Positions 16,532 through 23,865 of a DNA stretch of 51,638 nucleotides are shown here, piece after piece. Position 1 is the first letter of the stretch, and each line of letters starts with the position of its first letter. Source of the stretch: CAYPEZ01 sp964622275 (lineage in GTDB: Bacteria > Patescibacteriota > Minisyncoccia > Phycocordibacterales > UBA6899); contig CAZUMX010000003.1 of NCBI GenBank assembly GCA_964622275.1, positions 1 through 51,638 of the forward strand, written 5' to 3'. The position numbers and the translations under genes were made by a program. Below the pieces are notes generated by a model. It saw nothing but the letters and a program-made list of their open reading frames with translations, was not told the DNA's origin and searched no databases.

Positions 16532-17302
16532 TTATTTTCTCCAGATGACCACATCCTCGACCCAGTGCTTCGATCCAGGAGTTGGATCACTTGAACCACC
16601 CTGGTCTTGGTTCGCACCAGTGTAGACGTCGATGCGGTCGATAGAGACCTGTGGAGCGTAGAAGTGGAGAGGAGTCGTGTTCAACTTGTCGCCATTGAGG
16701 TAGACGTTGTACGTGCCTCCGTCAGCGTTGCAGTTGAACTCGATGAGAAACTCATGCCACACATTGGCAGGAGCAGCATCATCTGCAAGGACGACTCCCG
16801 TCGTTCCGTCGTATGCTGCCACATCACCACCTCCGGGGGTGGTATTGTGATACATCGCAGGATCGATTCCTACGTAAATCGCACGCCCAGAGTATGTAGC
16901 ACCACCAAGATTTGGGTCTCCGTTGCTGAGGAAGATCCCGATCGAGTTTCTGTCGTTCCTGTTCACCTGGACCCTGAGCAACGCCAACCCTTTCTTGATG
17001 GGTTTGCTGAATACTCGTCCGATCGACGGTTCTTCGTTACGACCGCTCGTGTCCAGGAGCATCGACCATTGGCCGGTCGCAGAACGTGAGTTGTCGTAGA
17101 CGATGTCAGTCGGCAAATATGTCGAGACCCACGAACCCGCCCAACCTGGCCCGTCACCGCTCCCACTCACCACTTCGCCTACGAGTGGCGTGATGGTGCC
17201 ATCCGTCGTCTCGAAGGATGTGTTGGGAGATAGTGGTTTTGCAGCGAGCGCTGTCCCCGAAGAGAAGATCAGCCCCAAAGCAAGTAGTTTCAATAGCTTC
17301 AT
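16532..17302 (-). CDS. Secreted beta-sandwich orphan protein (LamG-like)
   Basis: 256 residues. A clear signal peptide (MKLLKLLALGLIFSSGTALA|A) directs export. The mature part is rich in glycine, aspartate, asparagine and aromatic residues with alternating hydrophobic strands (KGLALLRVQVNRNDRNSIGIFL, WHEFLIEFNCNADGGTYNVYLNG), as in LamG/concanavalin-like jelly-rolls that bind glycans; this is inference from pattern, not a recognised family. It contains one cysteine in the mature part. Start supported by GAGG 7 bases upstream. Codon use is richer in G and C at third positions than in its neighbours, suggesting different origin. It has its own promoter and terminator. Confidence 0.8.
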   Translation of the reverse strand: MKLLKLLALGLIFSSGTALAAKPLSPNTSFETTDGTITPLVGEVVSGSGDGPGWAGSWVSTYLPTDIVYDNSRSATGQWSMLLDTSGRNEEPSIGRVFSKPIKKGLALLRVQVNRNDRNSIGIFLSNGDPNLGGATYSGRAIYVGIDPAMYHNTTPGGGDVAAYDGTTGVVLADDAAPANVWHEFLIEFNCNADGGTYNVYLNGDKLNTTPLHFYAPQVSIDRIDVYTGANQDQGGSSDPTPGSKHWVEDVVIWRK

Positions 17303-17394
17303 TACTTAGCCTCATCAGTGTGTTGTGCCCGCACAAGATGCCTCAATATTTCTGACTGCGGACGTGTCAGAAAACGTGTAGCTCTATAAAGAAC

Positions 17395-17444
17395 AGTGTT
17401 CGGAGACACTACATCATTTGAATCAATAGGTCAAACCGAACACT
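17395..17444 (-). promoter_or_regulatory. Promoter bracketed by a 9-bp inverted repeat
   Basis: On the minus strand TTGACC (17429-17434), a 17-base spacer and TAGTGT (17406-17411) form a good sigma-70-type promoter for the secreted orphan, giving a leader of about 97 bases. Perfect inverted arms AGTGTTCGG/CCGAACACT (17395-17403 and 17436-17444) flank the promoter on both sides and could be a repressor-binding pair or a hairpin. Confidence 0.6.
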
Positions 17445-17496
17445 AGTAGATACATCCATGTATGTTTAACGTTACACGCGATATACTTATCTCGTT

Positions 17497-18138
17497 GTGT
17501 CGACTATTCACGCAGATCACAATACATATCTTGCGACGGGATCACCTGAGGCGGCGGTGCGGGCTATTTATGCGGCACTCGAGGAAGTGCTTTCGATTCC
17601 AACAAAGGGGAATCCAGATTTTTGGCATGGGTCGTACGGACAGTTTGGTATCGATGAGTCTCGAGAACTCAAAGCCATGAGCTCGATGAAGGCGTTTGGA
17701 GAGCGTCGGGCTATCATTGTCGAAACACTTGTCATTTCGACTGATGCACAGCAGGCAATCCTTAAGCTTGCAGAGGAAATGACGGGGAACACATTCTTCT
17801 TTTTGATCGTCCCAAGTGCTGAACACATCCTTCCGACACTTCGTTCCCGTCTCATTCATCTCAAACACCATGCGGGAGAGGGGGTTATCACGGAAGAAGC
17901 AAAAACATTTCTTGCTTCAGTCTGGAAAGACCGTGACGAGGTGCTCTCAGAAATCCACAAAGATCGCGATTATGCACGTGCGTATAAACTTCTTGATGGG
18001 GTTGAGCAGCTCTGCTCAGAAAAGAAAGATTATGAGGCGCTCACTGCAATTCTTGAGGCAAAAAAACGTCTTCTTGATGGAATAGTTCCGATGAAAACAA
18101 CGCTCGAGACGGTCGGGCTCCTTCTTCCTCGCAGGTAA
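17497..18138 (+). CDS. DNA polymerase III clamp-loader delta'-like subunit, short
   Basis: 213 residues from a GTG start. The middle part matches the HolB/DnaX AAA+ core: KAFGERRAIIVETLVISTDAQQA (sensor-like strand and helix), then GNTFFFLIVPSAEHILPTLRSR, which corresponds to the SRC-containing segment TLLPTIRSRC of clamp-loader subunits. The Walker A motif is missing, as in known delta' subunits, and the whole protein lacks about 100 residues at the C-terminus compared with usual delta'. The small C-terminal helices may provide a reduced collar. It precedes frr and rseP on the same strand. A partner tau/gamma subunit is not in the window. Confidence 0.75.
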   Translation: MSTIHADHNTYLATGSPEAAVRAIYAALEEVLSIPTKGNPDFWHGSYGQFGIDESRELKAMSSMKAFGERRAIIVETLVISTDAQQAILKLAEEMTGNTFFFLIVPSAEHILPTLRSRLIHLKHHAGEGVITEEAKTFLASVWKDRDEVLSEIHKDRDYARAYKLLDGVEQLCSEKKDYEALTAILEAKKRLLDGIVPMKTTLETVGLLLPRR

Positions 18139-18184
18139 GACACAGGTGCGTGCTGCTTCCTTGCTATGGTAGAATAGCGCTCAT

Positions 18185-18736
18185 ATGGCATACGATTTTT
18201 CAGTCTTTCAAAAACGAGGTAAAGAAATTGAAGAGTGGCTCAAGAAGGAGTTGTCACTGTTGCGCACCGGACGTGCATCACAGGCAATTCTTGATGCCAT
18301 CACCGTTAATGCGTACGGTTCGGCAATGCCAGTCTCTCATGTTGCAAACATTTCTATTGAAGACCCAAAAACACTACGCATCGTGCCTTTTGATAAGAGC
18401 CAGATGAAAGCAATTGAAGAAGCGATTCGCTTAGCCAATACTGGACTTTCGGTGACTGCAGATGATGCCGGGATCAGACTCATTTCTCCAGATCTTACGA
18501 GTGAGCGTCGTGCGCAAGTCGTGAAACTCCTCAAAGAAAAACTTGAAGAGGCACGTATCACACTGAGAAAGGAGAGAGAGGCAGTTCTCGATATCCTCAA
18601 AAAAGAAAAACAAGATGGCGTCATCTCTGAAGATGGATTTTTTAAAGGACGAGAGACACTCCAAAAGCACGTTGATGATCTGAATGCGACACTTGAAACG
18701 CTCGCAGACAAGAAGCAAAAAGACATCGAAGGGTAA
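18185..18736 (+). CDS. frr: Ribosome recycling factor
   Basis: 183 residues, the standard length. With EF-G it splits post-termination ribosomes. The two-domain fold is evident: a long helix with the conserved LRTGRASQAILDAI, the beta domain with NAYGSAMPVSHVANISIEDPKTLRIVPFD, then SPDLTSERRAQVVKLLKEKLEEARITLRKERE, which matches the PLTEERRKELVK segment and the third helix. TAGAAT at 18170-18175 ends 9 bases before the ATG and there is no Shine-Dalgarno sequence. The order frr-rseP-proS is the ancestral order with uppS, cdsA and dxr missing from between. Confidence 0.97.
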   Translation: MAYDFSVFQKRGKEIEEWLKKELSLLRTGRASQAILDAITVNAYGSAMPVSHVANISIEDPKTLRIVPFDKSQMKAIEEAIRLANTGLSVTADDAGIRLISPDLTSERRAQVVKLLKEKLEEARITLRKEREAVLDILKKEKQDGVISEDGFFKGRETLQKHVDDLNATLETLADKKQKDIEG

Positions 18737-18745
18737 TCTATTCTC

Positions 18746-19855
18746 ATGTCGATCATTATTTTTATCGTCATTCTCCTTGTTCTTGTTCTCATCCATGAGC
18801 TTGGGCACTTTCTTGTAGCAAAACTCTTTCGTATTCGTGTGGATGAGTTCGCTTTTGGCTTTCCCCCCAAACTGTTTGGTATAAAAAGAGGGGAGACAAC
18901 GTATGCGTTCAACCTGCTTCCAATTGGTGGATATGTAAAAATCTTTGGAGAAAATCCGGCAGATGTTGACCCAAAGAGTCCTGATCGTAAGAGGAGCTTT
19001 ATTGCGAAATCTCGGTGGGTTCAAGCCCTTGTCGTTATTGCCGGAGTAGTGATGAACTGGCTTCTCGCTTGGGGGCTCCTCTGGACTTCGTTTGTTCTTG
19101 GGGTGACTGCATCCGCCTACGACCTTCCTCAGGATAAGACACTCGAAAATCCAAAGCTCTATATTACCGAAGTGCTCAAGGATTCACCTGCAGATCTCGC
19201 CGGGCTCAAGGCCGCAGATCGTATCCTCGACGTCTCTACTGAAAAAAAATCTATTCTTCCTGCGGACCTCGTGCGTGTTGGAGGTTTTCCTGGTTTTGTG
19301 TCTGCTCACGGGACATCTACGCTCACCCTCAGGGTCTTTCGAAACACCGAAGTAGAAACACTGACAGTCACTCCGCGATATGGCCTTAATCCTCAAGCAA
19401 CAAACACTCCTGCTATTGGAGTGGTGCTCGATATTGCAGGAACAGTACACTACGGCGTCCTTGAGGGAGGGAAGGAGTCATTTCTTCGCACGTGGGATTT
19501 TACAGTTCTTACGGCAAAAGGACTCTTGAGTTTTTTTGGGAATCTTTTTCGTGGCGCTGCTGACCTCACCCAGGTGACCGGTCCTGTAGGTCTTGTGAAA
19601 ATCGTCGATGACGCATCTGCTGTCGGACTTGTCCCGATCCTCTTCATTTCGGCGCTCATTTCCATCAATCTCGCAATAATCAATTTATTACCTTTTCCCG
19701 CTCTTGATGGTGGGCGACTCGTGTTCATTATTCTCGAGGGAATTCTTCGTCGTCCTATCTCTCCCGTACTACAGGGAAGGGTGAATACCATTGGTTTTGT
19801 GTTCCTTCTCCTACTGATGCTCGTCATTACGTATCACGATATTGTGAAACTGTAA
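18746..19855 (+). CDS. rseP: Site-2 intramembrane zinc protease (RseP/M50 family)
   Basis: 369 residues. It cleaves membrane-spanning segments of regulatory or signal-peptide remnants. The HExxH zinc motif lies in the first transmembrane helix (LVLIHELGHFLVAKL, residues 13-27), followed by EFAFGFPPKLFG and a GYVKIFGE segment. A central PDZ domain is present (SPADLAGLKAADRILDV). The third zinc ligand is in NLLPFPALDGGRL near the C-terminus, with the final helices after it. The ATG is 9 bases after the frr stop, so both genes form an operon. Confidence 0.95.
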   Translation: MSIIIFIVILLVLVLIHELGHFLVAKLFRIRVDEFAFGFPPKLFGIKRGETTYAFNLLPIGGYVKIFGENPADVDPKSPDRKRSFIAKSRWVQALVVIAGVVMNWLLAWGLLWTSFVLGVTASAYDLPQDKTLENPKLYITEVLKDSPADLAGLKAADRILDVSTEKKSILPADLVRVGGFPGFVSAHGTSTLTLRVFRNTEVETLTVTPRYGLNPQATNTPAIGVVLDIAGTVHYGVLEGGKESFLRTWDFTVLTAKGLLSFFGNLFRGAADLTQVTGPVGLVKIVDDASAVGLVPILFISALISINLAIINLLPFPALDGGRLVFIILEGILRRPISPVLQGRVNTIGFVFLLLLMLVITYHDIVKL

Positions 19856-19856
19856 T

Positions 19857-19890
19857 AAAAAATCACCTCAGTTCAATGACTGAGGTGATT
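19857..19890 (-). terminator. Intrinsic terminator overlapping 3' end of minus-strand orphan
   Basis: An 11-bp perfect stem (19861-19871 with 19880-19890) has a T-run on the minus strand. The stop codon of the orphan (19868-19870) lies inside the left arm. Confidence 0.85.
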
Positions 19891-20314
19891 GAGCAATAAT
19901 GTGCCGAAGAAATGTCGTTGTGGGGTATGTGCTGAGAGACGCGTCTGGCTGCCTCTTGATGATCGACATCATTTCTGAAAGAGCAATCACGCTGACAAAA
20001 AAGACAAACTCTGGTTCAACCTCCATGCGACCTGCAAGCATTTCGGTCCATTGGTATGTTGGGCAATCAAGGAAAACAATGCGCTCCACTTCTTCTGGGG
20101 GATTTTGGTCAAAGAGTTCTGTGAAGAATTCAGATACAGCATCGAGGATCTCTGCTTTGAGGAGATCATTCTGACTTTCCATCAGCGTTGCCATTGCACG
20201 AAGAGCAGCGTGAGAAAACTTTTCTTCGTCTTGATTATACGTGTCGAACACCTCATCGTACCTTTGGGCCATTTCAGGACTCAGCCACAACTTTAGTACA
20301 GCATACGCTTCCAC
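19868..20314 (-). CDS. Orphan acidic helical protein
   Basis: 148 residues from GTG 20314; an ATG at 20359 is in frame but would lie before the likely Shine-Dalgarno site. GGAG sits 7 bases before the GTG. The protein is acidic and mostly helical (WLSPEMAQRYDEVFDTYNQDEEKF, ESQNDLLKAEILDAVSEFF), with a hydrophobic segment FVFFVSVIALSEMMS that is probably an internal helix rather than a membrane span. Not recognised. It is transcribed against rseP and diverges from proS, with its own promoter and terminator, a self-contained unit. Confidence 0.68.
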   Translation of the reverse strand: MEAYAVLKLWLSPEMAQRYDEVFDTYNQDEEKFSHAALRAMATLMESQNDLLKAEILDAVSEFFTELFDQNPPEEVERIVFLDCPTYQWTEMLAGRMEVEPEFVFFVSVIALSEMMSIIKRQPDASLSTYPTTTFLRHIIAQSPQSLN

Positions 20315-20344
20315 GAGATGACTCCAAAAAGTGCTTCTTTCCAC

Positions 20345-20373
20345 ATCATGGCACGTCATGTGTTCTTGTCAAT
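20345..20373 (-). promoter_or_regulatory. Candidate promoter of minus-strand orphan
   Basis: TTGACA (20368-20373 on minus strand), a 17-base spacer and a weak ATGATG -10 (20345-20350) would start a transcript near 20338, leaving a leader that carries the GGAG site before GTG 20314. Confidence 0.45.
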
Positions 20374-20416
20374 GAAGCCCCTGGCGACGCTGGAGAACTT
20401 TGATACAATGACCCCC

Positions 20417-21670
20417 ATGAGACAATCACAGCTTTTTACGAAGACGCGCAAGGAAGCTCCAAAGGACGAGGTGTCAAAGAATGCACAACTCCTTATTCGG
20501 GGAGGTTTTGTCTACAAAGAAATGGCAGGGGCCTATGCTTTTCTTCCACTCGGATTACGGGTCTTCAACAAGATCGTCGGTATTATTCGCGAAGAAATGA
20601 ATGCGATCGGCGGGCAGGAAATCGTCATGACAGCACTCCAAAACCCAGAAGTGTGGTCAAAGACAAATCGGTGGAGCAATGACGTTGTCGATAACTGGTT
20701 TAAGACAAAGCTCGAGAGTGGGGCAGATCTTGGACTCGCATTCACTCACGAAGAACCTATTACGAACATGCTTCGCGATTTCATTCAGTCTTTCCGAGAT
20801 TTGCCGTTTTCTGTGTATCAGTTTCAGACCAAGTTTCGTAATGAAAAACGAGCCAAGAGTGGTGTGATGCGAGGTCGAGAGTTTGTGATGAAGGATCTCT
20901 ATTCTTTCTCGCGAACGGATGCTGAGCACCAAGATTTTTATGAACAAGCAAAGCAGGCATATATACGAGTATTTGACCGTGTGGGGCTAGGTGCAACCAC
21001 ATATGTCACGTTTGCCTCCGGTGGGACGTTTTCAAAATATTCTCACGAGTTTCAGACACTCACTGATGCTGGCGAAGATACTATTTATGTCCATGAAGGA
21101 AAGAAGATCGCAATCAACGAAGAAGTACTCACTAATGATGTTCTTGCTGATCTTGGGGTATCGCGAAGTGACCTCGTCCCCAAAAAAGCAGTAGAAGTGG
21201 GAAATATTTTTTCACTTGGAACAAAATTCTCAGATGCGTTTGATCTCGTATACCTTGATCAAGAAGGGAAAAAGCAGACAGTGATCATGGGCTCGTATGG
21301 TATTGGCCCCGGACGACTTCTTGGAACTATCGTCGAGACGCTTTCTGACGAAAAGGGGATTGTGTGGCCAGAGTCAGTGGCGCCATTTTGTGTGCATCTC
21401 CTTTCTCTCCAGCCAGATGATGCTCAGGTGGCCAAAGAAGCAGACGCACTCTATACGGAGCTCGCAGCAAAAGGGATTGAAGTTCTCTATGATGATCGTT
21501 CTTTGAGTCCTGGCGCAAAGTTTGCCGACGCCGACCTTATTGGGATTCCGCACCGCATTGTGATATCTCAGAAAACTCTTGCGCAAGGGAAGTGTGAATA
21601 CAAAAAACGGACAGATACCGCTTCTCAGCTGTTGAATCAAGAAGATATTATCTTAATACTTTCAAAATAA
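20417..21670 (+). CDS. proS: Prolyl-tRNA synthetase, short form
   Basis: 417 residues from ATG 20417 (20408 is an alternative). Class II synthetase charging tRNA-Pro. Motif 1 region EEMNAIGGQEIVMTALQNPEVW, the TxE-like FTHEEPITNMLRDF, motif 2 (FQTKFRNEKRAKSGVMRGRE, with both arginines), motif 3 near SYGIGPGRLLG, then the anticodon-binding domain (from about ALYTELAAKGIEVLYDDR). The roughly 180-residue editing insertion between motifs 2 and 3 found in most bacterial enzymes is absent. TACAAT (20404-20409) ends 7 bases before the chosen ATG, so the mRNA should be leaderless. Confidence 0.95.
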   Translation: MRQSQLFTKTRKEAPKDEVSKNAQLLIRGGFVYKEMAGAYAFLPLGLRVFNKIVGIIREEMNAIGGQEIVMTALQNPEVWSKTNRWSNDVVDNWFKTKLESGADLGLAFTHEEPITNMLRDFIQSFRDLPFSVYQFQTKFRNEKRAKSGVMRGREFVMKDLYSFSRTDAEHQDFYEQAKQAYIRVFDRVGLGATTYVTFASGGTFSKYSHEFQTLTDAGEDTIYVHEGKKIAINEEVLTNDVLADLGVSRSDLVPKKAVEVGNIFSLGTKFSDAFDLVYLDQEGKKQTVIMGSYGIGPGRLLGTIVETLSDEKGIVWPESVAPFCVHLLSLQPDDAQVAKEADALYTELAAKGIEVLYDDRSLSPGAKFADADLIGIPHRIVISQKTLAQGKCEYKKRTDTASQLLNQEDIILILSK

Positions 21671-21698
21671 AAGCCATAGTTCGTCAATTTTTTTCTCT

Positions 21699-21727
21699 TT
21701 GACCCTAAGCCCGCTCTCCTATAGAAT
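21699..21727 (+). promoter_or_regulatory. Promoter of the mreBCD-mrdA operon
   Basis: TTGACC (21699-21704), exactly 17 bases, then TAGAAT (21722-21727). The expected transcript would begin about 9-11 bases before the ATG at 21744. A second TAGAAT at 21731-21736 ends 7 bases before that ATG and could give a leaderless mRNA. Confidence 0.75.
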
Positions 21728-21743
21728 GGCTAGAATCTCGCCT

Positions 21744-22793
21744 ATGTTTGAGAAATGGAGAGCCATGTTTTCGGCCGATATCGGCATTGATTTGGGAACG
21801 GCAAATACCCTGGTGTATTTGCGCGATCACGGCATCATTATCAACGAGCCCTCGGTCGTTGCCCTTAATCAAAAAACTAATCGCGTCGTCGCTGTGGGAA
21901 ACGATGCCAAACAAATGCTTGGAAGAACGCCTGCGCACATCGTCGCCATTCGCCCACTCGTTGATGGAGTCATTTCAGATTTCGAAGTGACTGAGGAAAT
22001 GCTTGCACACTTTGTCGGGAAAGCTCAAACGATTTCAAAAAAAAGTGGACGTCCACGTGTTGTTGTCGGTGTCCCAAGTGGAATCACCAACGTTGAGGCA
22101 CGGGCAGTGCGTGATGCAACAATGAATGCTGGGGCGCGTGAGGTTTATATTGTTGAAGAGCCAATGGCTGCCGCGATAGGAATTCGTCTTCCAGTGAAAG
22201 AACCTGTCGGAAGTATGATTATCGATATCGGAGGCGGGACCAGTGATATTGCTGTTATCTCGCTTGGTGGTGTGGTGAATTCAAAAAATCTCAAAGTTGC
22301 CGGTGATCGTTTTAATACCGATATCATTTCGTATATTCGCGACGAGTTTAAAATTTTGATAGGCGAACGCACAGCGGAAGAAGTAAAGATTAAAATTGGC
22401 TCAGCCCAGAAACTTGGTGAGCCTAAGGAGGCATCTATTCGTGGCCGAGATCTTGTCTCTGGCCTTCCGCGTGAGGTTGTTCTTACGGATGCGGATATTC
22501 GCGAGGCGATTGGCCCCTCTGTCGCACTGCTTGTCGATGGAGCAAAAGAAGTTCTTGAAACAACCCCTCCTGAGATTCTCTCTGATGTCATGCACCGCGG
22601 ACTAGTGCTCACCGGGGGAGGAGCATTAATTCCAGGATTGACTGATCTTCTCGCACGCACCCTTAAGCTTCCTGTCGTTGTTTCTGACGATCCTCTCACT
22701 GCTGTTGTTCGTGGGACTGGCCTTATTATTGAGAATCTCGACGATTTCCGAGAAGTGCTTCTTGAATACGATGATGCGATTGCCCCTCGGTAA
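21744..22793 (+). CDS. mreB: Rod-shape protein MreB, second paralogue
   Basis: 349 residues from ATG 21744. The N-terminus FEKWRAMFSADIGIDLG matches the MreB membrane-binding amphipathic helix followed by the first phosphate loop, so this copy should bind the membrane. Further motifs: SMIIDIGGGTSDIAVISLGG and GLVLTGGGALIPGLTDLL. Longer in-frame starts exist upstream but lie within the promoter. This paralogue leads mreC, an mreD-like gene and the PBP2 gene, the classical elongasome operon, and is therefore the likely main filament. The first paralogue at 15429 differs in its N-terminus. Confidence 0.96.
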   Translation: MFEKWRAMFSADIGIDLGTANTLVYLRDHGIIINEPSVVALNQKTNRVVAVGNDAKQMLGRTPAHIVAIRPLVDGVISDFEVTEEMLAHFVGKAQTISKKSGRPRVVVGVPSGITNVEARAVRDATMNAGAREVYIVEEPMAAAIGIRLPVKEPVGSMIIDIGGGTSDIAVISLGGVVNSKNLKVAGDRFNTDIISYIRDEFKILIGERTAEEVKIKIGSAQKLGEPKEASIRGRDLVSGLPREVVLTDADIREAIGPSVALLVDGAKEVLETTPPEILSDVMHRGLVLTGGGALIPGLTDLLARTLKLPVVVSDDPLTAVVRGTGLIIENLDDFREVLLEYDDAIAPR

Positions 22794-23580
22794 CTCGCGA
22801 GGACAAAGAGAGAATGCTCTTTTCCTTCCCATCCTCTTTGCCGTCCTTGCTCTTCTTCTCATCACCCCGCTCCGTGTTCCATTGCGGGCATTTTCTCTAT
22901 CCATTGCCACTCCGGTATGGTCGTTAGGGAAAACAATAAAGCATGGAACGCAAGTGTTGCTTCCTAGTGTATTTTCACGTGCTTCTCTTGTAGAGGAAAA
23001 CGTGCGTTTGCGTCATGAAATAGAGTCACTACGAGCAGAAGAATGGAGAACGGAGGCTCTTAGACGAGAGAGAGATCTCTTGGCCAGTGTGCTCCACCGT
23101 GCATCGAGTACTGACGCACTCCTCCTTGCTTATGTGCTTGCGTCACCAAATTTCTCTCCATACGACACGCTTGTCGTTGACACAGGAGCAGACACAGGGA
23201 TCTTTCCTGGCGCAAAAGTCATTGTTGACGGGGGATTTGTTGTCGGAACAATTACTGAAGTGTTGCCATCATCAGCGATTGCCCAACTGTATTCGTCTCC
23301 AGGAGTAACAAAGCATGTTATTGTCGGATCTTCACGCATACCCGCGGTTGCCCATGGGGTTGGTGGGGGAAACTATCGCATAGAACTTCCCAAAAATACT
23401 GATATCGCTGAGGGAGACGAGGTCCGTGTTCAGGGATCTGTCGAAGAATTCTTAGGGGTAGTTGAACGTATGATCGTCGATGAGAAGACAGGGATCACGA
23501 CACTCTATTTGCGCCTCCCGATAAATATGACCGAGCTTGATTCTGTCATTATTGATCTTACGCCTGTATCATATGAATAA
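22774..23580 (+). CDS. mreC: Rod-shape protein MreC
   Basis: 268 residues from ATG 22774 (22771 is also an ATG); the open frame continues upstream inside mreB. The gene overlaps the end of mreB by 20 bases. MreC is a bitopic protein linking MreB to PBP2 outside the membrane. A short basic N-terminus (MRLPLGNSRGQREN) leads into one transmembrane helix (LFLPILFAVLALLLI). A coiled coil follows (LVEENVRLRHEIESLRAEE), then two six-stranded beta-barrels containing VVDTGADTGIFPGAKVIVDGG and GDEVRVQG. It is followed with an 8-base overlap by the small mreD-like gene. Confidence 0.93.
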   Translation: MRLPLGNSRGQRENALFLPILFAVLALLLITPLRVPLRAFSLSIATPVWSLGKTIKHGTQVLLPSVFSRASLVEENVRLRHEIESLRAEEWRTEALRRERDLLASVLHRASSTDALLLAYVLASPNFSPYDTLVVDTGADTGIFPGAKVIVDGGFVVGTITEVLPSSAIAQLYSSPGVTKHVIVGSSRIPAVAHGVGGGNYRIELPKNTDIAEGDEVRVQGSVEEFLGVVERMIVDEKTGITTLYLRLPINMTELDSVIIDLTPVSYE

Positions 23581-23830
23581 TCTTCGTTTGTGGATTAATG
23601 GGCTGCTCCTCTTTTTCCTTTTTCTTGGGGTTGCGCCGCTTCTTCTCTTCTTTGGATTCGTGTATGCGTTACGAACACCTGGGTACTGGGAATTCCTCGT
23701 CGCTGGGTTTGTATTCGAGCTTCTGTATGGTGTAGGAGGATGGCAGCTTCCATTCCCATTTCCCGTCTTTTTTGGGGCAGCACTGCTCCTCTTCCTCGCA
23801 TCCGTCCTTCGTCGCATCTTGCGTTCGTAG
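23573..23830 (+). CDS. Small membrane protein, MreD-like by position
   Basis: 85 residues with about three hydrophobic helices (LWINGLLLFFLFLGVA, FVYALRTPGYWEFLVAGFVF, PVFFGAALLLFLASVL) and a basic end. It begins inside the mreC stop region (ATG 23573, mreC stop 23578-23580) and precedes the PBP2 gene, exactly where mreD stands in other bacteria. True MreD has five or six helices and about 160 residues, so this is half length. It may be a reduced MreD or an unrelated small membrane protein; position is the main support. Confidence 0.6.
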   Translation: MNNLRLWINGLLLFFLFLGVAPLLLFFGFVYALRTPGYWEFLVAGFVFELLYGVGGWQLPFPFPVFFGAALLLFLASVLRRILRS

Positions 23831-23865
23831 AGGATTGCGTGATTGTGGTAGCATACGAGTGAAGT

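Noticed and set aside
22145..22699. 184-residue minus-strand frame inside mreB2
   Set aside because: It is the serine/arginine-rich shadow typical of the antisense of a conserved gene; mreB motifs are intact on the other strand.
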